Made by a program: the position numbers and the translations under genes
Source: an uncultured Planctomycetaceae bacterium
Lineage (GTDB): Bacteria > Planctomycetota > Phycisphaerae > UBA1845 > UTPLA1
DNA length: 15,155 bases
Reading direction: 5' to 3'
Assembly (NCBI GenBank): GCA_938008425.1
Contig: CALLKH010000651.1
Coordinates: forward strand, 1-15,155
Notes under the pieces: generated by a model
Databases searched by the model: none
What the model was told of the DNA's origin: nothing
Seen by the model: only the letters and a program-made list of their open reading frames with translations
In this document: in pieces, positions 1 through 6,511 of the stretch
Layout: every line of letters begins with the position of its first letter
Numbering within the stretch: the stretch's first letter is position 1

Positions 1-54
1 TTGAGGGCCTAGTTTCGGTTAAACGAAGTGCAGGTTCGACCCCTGTCCCGGGCA
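1..54 (+). tRNA. tRNA-Leu(GAG), 3' part only
   Basis: The 3' portion of a class II tRNA is visible. The T arm is a 5-bp stem (30-34 with 42-46, one G-U pair) around the loop TTCGACC. It is preceded by a long variable arm, stem 13-17/24-28 with a 6-nt loop, and followed by the acceptor strand CCCGGGC (47-53) and discriminator A54. No CCA is encoded. Aligned to known bacterial tRNA-Leu, the window starts at base 32 of the anticodon loop, with U33 at 2, anticodon GAG at 3-5 and G37 at 6. The long variable arm, A73 and G37 fit Leu(GAG). Reading the anticodon as Ser(UGA) would put G rather than A at position 37 and A rather than G as discriminator, so it is less likely. The 5' half lies outside the window. 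Confidence 0.8.
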
Positions 55-287
55 ATCTCCTGAAACAATGAATCCGCTCCTATCCAGTCGCGAATCGCCT
101 TTCTGGGCGGGGCCAGTGATGGATTGCGGGATTTCCTGATCCCCACTCGGCTCTCGGTGCCGTAACTCATTACTAATAATTGCTTTATGGCCATGTCAGC
201 CATTTGCGACGGAGGGTTGCCGATTGCGTTTCCGGCTCGGAATCGAAGCTCGATACCCATTGTCTCCAAACTTTTCCCACGATTTTC

Positions 288-316
288 TTGCGACGGTATC
301 CGTCCGTCGCGATAAT
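288..316 (+). promoter_or_regulatory. Predicted sigma-70-type promoter for the dockerin protein
   Basis: TTGCGA (288-293) and GATAAT (311-316) are separated by 17 bp, matching the usual -35/-10 layout with 4/6 and 5/6 agreement. The spacer contains a dyad, GACGG-TAT-CCGTC (292-304), overlapped by CGACGG/CCGTCG (291-296 and 304-309). That could be an operator. This is only a consensus match; the likely transcription start is near 323. Confidence 0.4.
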
Positions 317-509
317 GGTTTCATCGTTGTAGCCATGGGGCCTTCGAATTGGTAGGCCATGGGGTGCAAGTAGTTAGGGACGGGAAGGTCTTCCGACCAG
401 CCTCTCCGGTCTCTTCCGTATTTGAAATTTGTGCCGTCGTCATTGCGCGGGCGTTGCTTACACGTTACCCGCGCGCGATCTTTTCATGACAGCCGGCGAG
501 CAATCGTCT

Positions 510-535
510 GCGGATCCCGCTCTGGGTCCATCCGC
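510..535 (+). promoter_or_regulatory. 5' leader stem-loop before the dockerin protein
   Basis: GCGGAT (510-515) pairs with ATCCGC (530-535). Inside it CCC (516-518) can pair with GGG (524-526), with three bases bulged. The hairpin ends about 15 nt before the ribosome-binding site GAAGGAG (551-557). It could affect mRNA stability or ribosome access, but nothing in the sequence identifies a ligand. Confidence 0.3.
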
Positions 536-565
536 GTATCTTGGAAGGTAGAAGGAGTCTATGTG

Positions 566-3442
566 ATGGGTTCAAGCCGCAGAGTTTCAATGATCGTATG
601 TATGTTTGCGCTTACGTTCACCGCGTCGAGCGCGCTCGCCGAAACGTCGTGGACGGCAGCCGGCGGTGAGACGACGTTTTTCGTTTATCCGCACATGCTC
701 TCCGAACGCGGCCTCACCTTGCAGGTCAACGGCAACGTGGTGACCGGCGACGCGCTTCAAAAGATTCCGTTCACCATCGGGCCCGATGCGACCCTCGGAT
801 TCACCGATTCGAACGGCCGATTCGTTGCTTTCACCGGAGGCGAGGTCTCTCACCTTGAGAATCTCGTCATCCAGTCGGCGACGGGCCAGACGGTGACGGT
901 CGAGGGCTTCTCGTTTGACATCGACGCCGGCAGCTCGCCGGCGATGTTCCGGCCGACCTTCAAGGAGAAGGTCAGCGGCAAGGCACTACTGGAGATGACC
1001 GCCGCGAAGGCGGGGTTCTACCTGGATCGAAACGCGCTTCAGCTTGAAGGCGCGGGAATACAGATCACCGAGGAGCTTGCCGCGTTGCTCGGCGACAAGA
1101 CGCTCGCCGGCGTCACGCTCGGCGATGTTCGAATGTCGATGCCGGTTGCGTGGGCGGGCGGTGACGAACCGACCCCGTACGAACCGCCGACACCCAGCCC
1201 GGAAGGCGCGCCGCGCGGCGGCAACAACGGCACAGTATGTCCGCAGCCGGTCGGTCCTGACGTCATGACCGGCGTCATCTCCGGCATCGGTAACTACAAC
1301 AATTCAGAGATTCCGCCCGGATCGGGTAACTGGTTCGTCGGCTTCTCGGTAGGAACCACTTCGTGCAACATCGGTAACTTCATGGTCCTCTGGGACGATG
1401 ACGCCCCCCCGCCGACCAACCTCCATCCCGTCATCGCCCAGAATTTCTACCGGCTGCGAACGATGACCGACGGTACCACGCGATTTGAGCAGATCGGCCA
1501 GAGCTGGCTCAAGCATGGCTTCACGGTGGCGGCGGGTGATTCATGCGGCTGTGGTTGCACAGGCCCCGGCGGCCCGCAGCTTCATCCGGGTTGCTCGGAC
1601 CCGTACGGTGCAGGCCTCAACGGATCACAGTCCAATCTCGGGCCGCGCTGGCAAGTCAACGCGCGAACCGGTGAGTTTCCCCATCCGTACCAGGACGGCA
1701 CCCATGTGCCGGGCGATACGAACACATGGAAGCGAATCATGGTTCGCGCCTCGGACCTGGCCGTCGCAAACAGTCTCTTCTTTGCGGAAGGCCATTACAT
1801 CGCGCCTGACGATCATCAGGCCGGTAATGCCAGCAACAATGCGTCGTACATCCGAATCACGGTGACGCCCGCCGGCGCGAACAACTATTCGGCGAGCAGC
1901 AGTGGCTTCCAGACCATCCGCGAACTGCCCGCCATCCGGGCTTGGAAGGCGGCGGTGCCGAGCGTCGTCGAGACGGATATCGTTTTGAATCCCGGCGCCG
2001 GCGAATCGTTTCCGAACGCGCATGAGCTGATGATCCTGGCGGCCAATGTCACGCCGCTGCCGGGTGGCAAGTGGAATTACGAATATGCTCTCTACAACAT
2101 GCACTCGCATCGTGCAGCCCGATCGTTCTCGGTGCCGGTCGGCAATTCGGCCGTGCTTGAGAACGTCGGCTTCAACAATGTCCTCTATCACAGCGGCGAC
2201 GGTGAAGGCGGCGTGACGCGATCGAACAATGCGTGGTCGTGGACGCACGAGGACGGCGTGCTGACCTGGAGCACGCAGACTTTTGCCGAGAACCCGAATG
2301 CGAACGCCCTCAACTGGGGCGTCATGTTCAACTTCCGATTCACCTGCAACATCGCTCCGGCTGAGGCGAACGGCGAGGCCACGATCGGCCTCTTCCGCCC
2401 GGGTACGCCGACATCGATCAACGCGAGCACGGTTGTTCCCGAGCCCGCGCCCCTCTATCTGGTGTTCGAAGGTCCGGCCCCGACGACGGTTCTCGGCGCC
2501 TGTGAACCGGTCAGTTTCGACATCGATGTGCTCGACGGCTCAGATGTGTATTCACCCGGCACCGCGATGCTGCATTACAGCATCGACGATGCACCGTACG
2601 TTGCGACGCCGCTCAGCCTCATCAGCGGCACGCTTCATCGCGCGACGCTGCCGGCCATCGCCTGCGGCCAATCGATGAAGTTCTACATCCGGGCCCAGGC
2701 CGCCGGTGGAGAGTTTGTGACTGAACCGGAGAATGCCCCGACGGCCGCCTTCGCGCCGCAGGTCGGAACCGAAGTGGTCAACACTGTTCTTCAGACCGAC
2801 TTTGAGGCGGGCATGCCGCTCGGCTGGAACGCCACCGGATTCTGGAGCGCCACCTCGGCCTGTCCGGTCGCGCCCGTCTGCAACGGCAACCAGTGGGCTT
2901 ACTACGGCCAGGTGGGAACCTGCAACTACGAAACGGGCACCACGGCCAACTCCGGTTCGCTGACCACCTCGGTCACGATTCCCTCGACCCGGCTCGCACA
3001 ACTCACTTACTGCTCGAATTTCCAGCGCGAGAACTTCGCGATGTCCGACTGGCCGACGGTGAAGGTGAACGGAACGGTTGTCGACGCACCGGCCCAGGGC
3101 GGACGCGGGTCTTCGCCGTGGGAGGTTCGAACGGTGGATCTGTCGGCCTACGCCGGCCAGACGGTCAACCTGGAATGGAACTTCAGCACGCTCGACGGCT
3201 TTGGAAACAATTTCCGCGGCTGGCAGATCGATGACGTGAAGCTGACCGCGATTGAAGTCTCCTGCCTCGGCGGCGACATCAACCGCGACGGTCGCGCCAA
3301 TGCCATGGACCTTCAGGCGTTCGTTTCGGCGCTCATGGCCCAGTCGACGGTGAGCGGCGAGCTTTGTGCCGCGGACTTCAGTTCGAGCGGCGTCATCGAT
3401 CTGGATGACATCGCCGACATGGTCAACGCGCTTCTTAACTGA
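566..3442 (+). CDS. Secreted multidomain protein with C-terminal dockerin-like module
   Basis: This is a 958-residue exported protein. I chose ATG 566 because GAAGGAG (551-557) lies 8 nt upstream and the N-terminus becomes a clean Sec signal (MGSSRR, hydrophobic core, cleavage after ALA at about 25). A longer in-frame reading from TTG 422 has neither. Residues about 230-410 form a distinctive block with GQSWLKHGF near 311-319, a Cys cluster CGCGC at 327-331 and CSDPY near 343. I have seen similar blocks in secreted planctomycete proteins but know no function. Residues about 745-895 look like a MAM or jelly-roll beta-sandwich (DFEAGMPLGW to GWQIDDVKL). Residues 904-958 are a dockerin-like pair of EF-hand loops (DINRDGRANAMDL and ADFSSSGVIDLDD). 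It is probably cell-surface or extracellular. No catalytic motif was recognised. It is transcribed alone, with a terminator 48 bp downstream. Confidence 0.88.
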   Translation: MGSSRRVSMIVCMFALTFTASSALAETSWTAAGGETTFFVYPHMLSERGLTLQVNGNVVTGDALQKIPFTIGPDATLGFTDSNGRFVAFTGGEVSHLENLVIQSATGQTVTVEGFSFDIDAGSSPAMFRPTFKEKVSGKALLEMTAAKAGFYLDRNALQLEGAGIQITEELAALLGDKTLAGVTLGDVRMSMPVAWAGGDEPTPYEPPTPSPEGAPRGGNNGTVCPQPVGPDVMTGVISGIGNYNNSEIPPGSGNWFVGFSVGTTSCNIGNFMVLWDDDAPPPTNLHPVIAQNFYRLRTMTDGTTRFEQIGQSWLKHGFTVAAGDSCGCGCTGPGGPQLHPGCSDPYGAGLNGSQSNLGPRWQVNARTGEFPHPYQDGTHVPGDTNTWKRIMVRASDLAVANSLFFAEGHYIAPDDHQAGNASNNASYIRITVTPAGANNYSASSSGFQTIRELPAIRAWKAAVPSVVETDIVLNPGAGESFPNAHELMILAANVTPLPGGKWNYEYALYNMHSHRAARSFSVPVGNSAVLENVGFNNVLYHSGDGEGGVTRSNNAWSWTHEDGVLTWSTQTFAENPNANALNWGVMFNFRFTCNIAPAEANGEATIGLFRPGTPTSINASTVVPEPAPLYLVFEGPAPTTVLGACEPVSFDIDVLDGSDVYSPGTAMLHYSIDDAPYVATPLSLISGTLHRATLPAIACGQSMKFYIRAQAAGGEFVTEPENAPTAAFAPQVGTEVVNTVLQTDFEAGMPLGWNATGFWSATSACPVAPVCNGNQWAYYGQVGTCNYETGTTANSGSLTTSVTIPSTRLAQLTYCSNFQRENFAMSDWPTVKVNGTVVDAPAQGGRGSSPWEVRTVDLSAYAGQTVNLEWNFSTLDGFGNNFRGWQIDDVKLTAIEVSCLGGDINRDGRANAMDLQAFVSALMAQSTVSGELCAADFSSSGVIDLDDIADMVNALLN

Positions 3443-3489
3443 TTCGGGTTCCGTTACTTCACGGGCTTGAATCGGCGTTAGGTTTTCTT

Positions 3490-3529
3490 CGAAAGGCCGT
3501 TCGCTTAGGCGGGCGGCCTTTCGTTTTTT
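3490..3529 (+). terminator. Rho-independent terminator
   Basis: A perfect 10-bp stem, CGAAAGGCCG (3490-3499) with CGGCCTTTCG (3514-3523), closes a 14-nt loop and is followed directly by six Ts. It lies 48 bp after the stop codon of the dockerin protein and isolates it from the PQQ-like gene. Confidence 0.85.
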
Positions 3530-3665
3530 CAGCAGGCCGTGGGGCGGGAAAATCGACCAGGCGGGCACTCCCGGCGGAAATTGAATATGATCGCGCGGGT
3601 CGATTCTGGGAACACCCGTCGCCCCTGCTGATCGGGCGGCCGACCTCATCAATAAAGGGAAAGTC

Positions 3666-5042
3666 ATGCCACCAAGAACACGCCTGTCGTTCGTGCTTGC
3701 GGCCGTCCTGGGTTCGCTGTCGTTCTCCGCCGCGAGAGCCGGCGACAACTGGCCGCAGTGGCGCGGTCCGAGTCTCGACGGCCGAAGCAGCGCGACCGGG
3801 CTTCCCGCGTCGTGGAGCGAGACGGAGAATGTCATCTGGAAGACACCGCTTCCCGGATGGGCCGGCGCCACGCCGGTCATCTGGGGCGATCGCATATTTC
3901 TCACGTCGCCCACGCCGGCGGAGGACAAAGGCGAAGACGGTGAGATCGGCCGGCGGCTTCGATCCATGCAGACCAAGGTCAGCGAGCCGGGCGGCCGCGA
4001 TATCCTGCTACTGTGTTTCGACCGATCCGACGGCCGGGAACTCTGGCGGAAAAAGCTCTCGGGCGGGAATCGCTTTTACGCGAAGCACAACATGGCGTCG
4101 CCCTCGCCGGTGACGGACGGAAAGCACGTCTGGGCGGTGGCCGGCACCGGTGCGGTGGCGGCGTTCGATTTCGATGGCAAGGAACTCTGGACGCGACATC
4201 TTCAGGAGGAGTACGGCGAGTTCGGGCTCTACTGGGGGTATGCGTCGTCGCCGCTTCTCCATGAGGGAAAATTGATTCTGGAGGTGCTCAACGGCGCGAC
4301 GAATAAGAACCCATCGTATCTGCTCGCGCTGGACGGGAAGACGGGTGAGAATGTCTGGAAAGTTGAGCGAAAGACCGACGCGATCGCGGAGTGCCCCGAC
4401 GCTTACACCACGCCGACCATTCTGCGCAGCGGAAAGCGGAAACTGCTCATCGTCTCGGGCGCGGACTATGTCACGGCGCATGATCTCAAGTCCGGCCATG
4501 AAGTCTGGCGCGCGGGCGGGCTGAACCCCGAAAAGCAGAAAAACTACCGCATCTGCGGTTCGCCGACCGTGATCGATCGCCTCGTCATTGCGACGAGTCG
4601 CGAGCGGCCGATCGTTGCGATCAAGGCCGGCGGAAAGGGCGATGCGACGGAGTCGCACACGGCGTGGACCTACGATGGTCGCAAGGGGCCCGACGTTCCC
4701 TCCGCCGCCACCGACGGCAAGTACCTGTACCTCATCCACGACAACGGCTTCGCGACCTGCCTCGATGTGAAGACCGGCGCCGAGGTCTGGGGTCCGGAAC
4801 GCATCGAGAGCGGGCCGTACAGCGCTTCGCCGCTCGTGGCGGATGGCAGGGTCTATATCACGAATGAAGACTGCGTGACCACGGTGCTGGAGGCGGGGCC
4901 GGCATTCAAGACGCTGCACGTCAACCGGCTCGACGGCGGATACACGCTCTCATCATTCGCGGTGGCCGGCGACCGGCTCTATCTGCGGGCGGGCAACGCG
5001 CTCTACTGCCTCGGCCGGAGTTCGAAATCGAGCGAAAAGTAG
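3666..5042 (+). CDS. Secreted PQQ-like beta-propeller protein
   Basis: This is a 458-residue exported propeller. ATG 3666 follows AAAGGGA (3654-3660). Residues 1-25 are a signal peptide (cleavage ARA-GD). The mature start DNWPQWRGPSLDGRS is the hallmark of a very common planctomycete family of PQQ-like WD40-type propellers. Blade-end motifs of the form D-x-x-(T/S)G-x-x-(V/L)W recur: DRSDGRELWRKK (119-130), DFDGKELWTRH (168-178), DGKTGENVWK (223-232), DLKSGHEVWR (273-282) and DVKTGAEVWG (367-376). The family resembles PQQ-dependent dehydrogenases and BamB in fold. I see no dehydrogenase active-site set, so catalysis should not be assumed. It is more likely a binding or scaffold protein in the periplasm. 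Its neighbours give no pathway. Confidence 0.88.
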   Translation: MPPRTRLSFVLAAVLGSLSFSAARAGDNWPQWRGPSLDGRSSATGLPASWSETENVIWKTPLPGWAGATPVIWGDRIFLTSPTPAEDKGEDGEIGRRLRSMQTKVSEPGGRDILLLCFDRSDGRELWRKKLSGGNRFYAKHNMASPSPVTDGKHVWAVAGTGAVAAFDFDGKELWTRHLQEEYGEFGLYWGYASSPLLHEGKLILEVLNGATNKNPSYLLALDGKTGENVWKVERKTDAIAECPDAYTTPTILRSGKRKLLIVSGADYVTAHDLKSGHEVWRAGGLNPEKQKNYRICGSPTVIDRLVIATSRERPIVAIKAGGKGDATESHTAWTYDGRKGPDVPSAATDGKYLYLIHDNGFATCLDVKTGAEVWGPERIESGPYSASPLVADGRVYITNEDCVTTVLEAGPAFKTLHVNRLDGGYTLSSFAVAGDRLYLRAGNALYCLGRSSKSSEK

Positions 5043-5091
5043 GGCGGGTGTTGGTCGACTCAAATTGCTGATTGAAAAAGGCGCGAATTTC

Positions 5092-5118
5092 TTGCACGCG
5101 GTTCGTTCACGTGATAAT
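5092..5118 (+). promoter_or_regulatory. Promoter of the arsR-like/SRPBCC unit
   Basis: TTGCAC (5092-5097) and GATAAT (5113-5118) are spaced 15 bp. A 17-bp spacing would use TAATAT (5115-5120), a poorer box. The region is conspicuously AT-rich against its GC-rich surroundings. With either box, transcription would start about 10 nt before the ATG, so the mRNA is nearly leaderless and lacks a strong Shine-Dalgarno sequence. Confidence 0.6.
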
Positions 5119-5140
5119 ATATAAGTAGAGACTTATGTAT
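5117..5140. promoter_or_regulatory. Predicted ArsR-family operator dyad
   Basis: The inverted repeat ATATATAAGT-AGAG-ACTTATGTAT has ten-base half-sites with one mismatch. It overlaps the end of the -10 region, the likely transcription start and the ATG at 5135. AT-rich dyads in this position are typical of autorepressing ArsR/SmtB proteins, so the product of the adjacent gene is the natural ligand. This is inference from position and symmetry. Confidence 0.6.
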
Positions 5141-5521
5141 AGCACCACCCGGCTGAATCAGGTTTTCGAGGCCCTGTCGCATCCCGTGCGGCGGCAGATG
5201 GTGGAGCTGCTCTCGGGCAGCCCCCGGCCGGTGATGGAATTGGCCCGCAGCTTTGAGTTGACCCAACCGGCGGTGACGCAACATCTGAACGTGCTCGAGA
5301 AGGCGGGGCTCATCGAGCGGCGGCGGATCGGCCGTCTGCGCGAGTGCCATTTGTGCGGCGATGCGCTCGGCGATGCGGGCAGATGGATTGATGAGCGTCG
5401 CGCATTCTGGGAGGCGCGTTTGGATCGGCTGGAGGCGGTACTGGCCGAGGGCGATGCCAAGGCGCGAAGGGGGTCGGGTCGCAGTCGCTCGAAGTCAAGG
5501 TCTCAGGCGAATAGGAGATAG
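5135..5521 (+). CDS. ArsR-family winged-helix transcriptional regulator
   Basis: This 128-residue protein has the ArsR/SmtB winged-helix fold. FEALSHPVRRQMVELL (11-26) is the classic first helix pair. ELTQPAVTQHLNVLEKAGLI (41-60) is the helix-turn-helix with recognition helix, and ERRRIGRLRECHL (61-73) the wing. It lacks the ELCVCDL-type metal site of true arsenic sensors, and C71 and C74 alone do not make a case for metal sensing. The C-terminus (110-128) is a basic R/S-rich tail. The next gene is an AHSA1/SRPBCC protein; this pairing is very common in bacteria, where the regulator controls the pair. The start ATG lies inside the predicted operator. Confidence is high for the family; the signal is unknown. 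Confidence 0.92.
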   Translation: MYSTTRLNQVFEALSHPVRRQMVELLSGSPRPVMELARSFELTQPAVTQHLNVLEKAGLIERRRIGRLRECHLCGDALGDAGRWIDERRAFWEARLDRLEAVLAEGDAKARRGSGRSRSKSRSQANRR

Positions 5522-5525
5522 TCGC

Positions 5526-5554
5526 GCCGGCGGGCTATGCCGGGGCCGGCTTTT
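5526..5554 (+). terminator. Hairpin with short T-run between arsR-like and SRPBCC genes
   Basis: GCCGG (5526-5530) pairs with CCGGC (5546-5550), followed by TTTTCTTT. An alternative pairing, CCGGC (5527-5531) with GCCGG (5539-5543), competes with it. It could partly terminate after the regulator gene and so lower expression of the SRPBCC gene, or only mark the end of the first message. The stem is short, so this is uncertain. Confidence 0.4.
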
Positions 5555-5631
5555 CTTTCGACAGAACATGCAACTGGCCTCCGGCAGTCGCGGCGTAGTG
5601 ACGCGCGGCCGGACAAACAAGGAGAGACGAT

Positions 5632-6090
5632 ATGTATCCAGCCGAACCATTCCAGGGTGAACGCTGCGTGGTGCGTCGCGTGCTCAATGCGCCGGTCGAG
5701 CGGGTGTTTCATGCGTGGACCGATCCCGAGATGCTCTCGAAATGGAGCTTCGGCTCCGAGTATGTCACGATTTCGCTGGAGGTCGAGCATCGCGTCGGCG
5801 GCAGGATCACGCAGCACATCCGAAATCGAACCACCGGCGAAAACTGGTTTTTTCAGGGGGAATACCGCGAGATTGTTCCCAACCGCCGACTCGTCCATAC
5901 GTTTCATTTCGAGAGCGACCGCGGCGAAGACGACGGGCTCTCACTGGTGGCGATTGAGTTCATTCCCGTCGGAGATTCGACGGAGGTGGTCATCACACAC
6001 ACCGGCCTCGCGAACGAGAAGAAGACGAAGGGCACCATCGCCGGCTGGGAGGACATCCTGACGGTCATCGACGGGCTGCTTCGGACATGA
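5632..6090 (+). CDS. AHSA1/SRPBCC-domain protein
   Basis: This 152-residue cytoplasmic protein has the START/Bet v1-like fold of the AHSA1 family. RVLNAPVERVFHAWTDPEMLSKW (16-38) is the family's opening strand-helix signature, given here as one motif with key residues A20, P21, F26, W29, P32 and W38. The C-terminal helix carries GWEDILTVIDGLL (138-150). The start ATG 5632 is supported by AAGGAG 7 nt upstream. Family members bind hydrophobic ligands or act as activators of other proteins; no substrate can be named here. It lies 110 bp after the ArsR-like gene, with which it probably shares a promoter. A weak hairpin with a T-run lies between the two. Confidence 0.9.
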   Translation: MYPAEPFQGERCVVRRVLNAPVERVFHAWTDPEMLSKWSFGSEYVTISLEVEHRVGGRITQHIRNRTTGENWFFQGEYREIVPNRRLVHTFHFESDRGEDDGLSLVAIEFIPVGDSTEVVITHTGLANEKKTKGTIAGWEDILTVIDGLLRT

Positions 6091-6189
6091 TTCCTGCCCG
6101 CTCTTGAATGAAGTGTCGAATGAGTGGCATATGAGGCGCCGGCCAACGGTCTTTGCTGTGATGCGATCGCCTTGAGTCAGGCAAGGCGT

Positions 6190-6211
6190 ATGCCGTAACC
6201 GAGGCATTTTT
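6190..6211 (+). terminator. Weak intrinsic terminator after the SRPBCC gene
   Basis: ATGCC (6190-6194) pairs with GGCAT (6203-6207) over an 8-nt loop, running into TTTTT (6207-6211). It is a 5-bp stem only, so function is doubtful, but position and T-run fit. Confidence 0.35.
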
Positions 6212-6230
6212 GGGCAAAAAAACACTGTTT

Positions 6231-6247
6231 CTGGCATGCATTTTGCT
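6231..6247 (+). promoter_or_regulatory. Candidate sigma-54 (RpoN) -24/-12 promoter
   Basis: CTGGCATG-CATT-TTGCT matches the sigma-54 consensus YTGGCACG-N4-TTGCW at every position except one (T for C). The essential GG and GC are at the correct 12-bp spacing. It points right, with an expected start near 6258. The nearest possible CDS begins at 6512. No activator-binding repeats were identified upstream. Confidence 0.45.
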
Positions 6248-6272
6248 CAACGCGGATTAAGAAGTTCTCATT

Positions 6273-6291
6273 CGGCGGTCATTGTCCGCCG
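6273..6291 (+). other. GC hairpin just downstream of the sigma-54-like site
   Basis: CGGCGG (6273-6278) and CCGCCG (6286-6291) pair over a 7-nt loop. GAAG (6261-6264) and CTTC (6291-6294) could add outer pairing. No T-run follows on either strand, so it is not an intrinsic terminator. It would lie at the very 5' end of a transcript from the sigma-54-like promoter. Confidence 0.4.
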
Positions 6292-6387
6292 CTTCAAAAA
6301 AGTTACGCACTTTTGTTAGCCTCCTGCGATTTCGTGAGTTGCGCGCACGTGAGATTCCGTAAACGGCTGCGTTTAGGCGACATCAAT

Positions 6388-6415
6388 TTGACTCGATTCA
6401 TTTACGGGATATGGT
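6388..6415 (+). promoter_or_regulatory. Candidate sigma-70 promoter ahead of a small ORF
   Basis: TTGACT (6388-6393) and TATGGT (6410-6415) are 16 bp apart. It lies about 97 bp before the small ORF at 6512. The consensus agreement is 5/6 and 4/6. A hairpin TAAACG-GCTG-CGTTTA (6360-6375) sits just upstream of the -35 box. Confidence 0.35.
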
Positions 6416-6511
6416 CTAGGGTGACGAGCGACATCCGAGAATCTGGTCGTACTCGCGAGCAGAGCCCAGGGGTTCTGCAATGCGAGTCAAGGAACGGATT
6501 GGAGGTATGTG

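Larger units (their letters stand above)
55..565. other. Non-coding stretch between the tRNA and the first CDS
   Basis: No convincing gene is present. The stretch holds a plausible promoter (288-316) and a short direct repeat GCCATGGGG (332-340 and 356-364), whose inner parts can form a 5-bp GGCCT/AGGCC stem. A second stem-loop lies at 510-535, just ahead of the Shine-Dalgarno sequence. If the promoter is right, the first CDS has a leader of roughly 240 nt, long enough to hold regulatory structure. I recognise no riboswitch class in it. Confidence 0.6.
6091..6511. other. Regulatory-rich non-coding stretch
   Basis: No convincing gene is present in this 421-bp stretch. It is more AT-rich than its surroundings and holds a weak terminator for the SRPBCC gene (6190-6211), a sigma-54-like promoter (6231-6247) and a GC hairpin (6273-6291). 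Further on are a small hairpin TAAACG/CGTTTA (6360-6375) and a sigma-70-like promoter (6388-6415). A small RNA could be encoded between about 6258 and 6500, but I see no classic terminator closing it. Confidence 0.5.

Noticed and set aside
9..269. Minus-strand open frame of 86 codons at the window start
   Set aside because: It runs across the T arm and acceptor of the tRNA; a C-terminus like GRTCTSF is the usual artefact of translating a tRNA backwards. No start signal was seen.
332..364. Direct repeat GCCATGGGG as a possible attachment site or mobile-element trace
   Set aside because: Nine bases twice is too short, and there is no integrase or transposase in the window, although a tRNA 3' end is nearby.
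422..565. Upstream extension of the first dockerin protein to TTG 422
   Set aside because: No ribosome-binding site, and it would bury the signal peptide. ATG 566 has GAAGGAG and a clean signal.
1625..2248. Minus-strand 207-codon frame inside the dockerin protein
   Set aside because: It is fully antisense to a gene with a signal peptide and recognisable domains. The Arg/His-rich composition is typical of shadow frames.
2552..3976. Minus-strand open frame of 474 codons
   Set aside because: It spans the end of one well-supported gene, a plus-strand terminator and the start of the next. The product has no domain features and is antisense shadow.
4008..4919. Minus-strand 303-codon frame opposite the PQQ-like gene
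   Set aside because: Antisense to a well-recognised family, with Arg-rich composition and no start signals.
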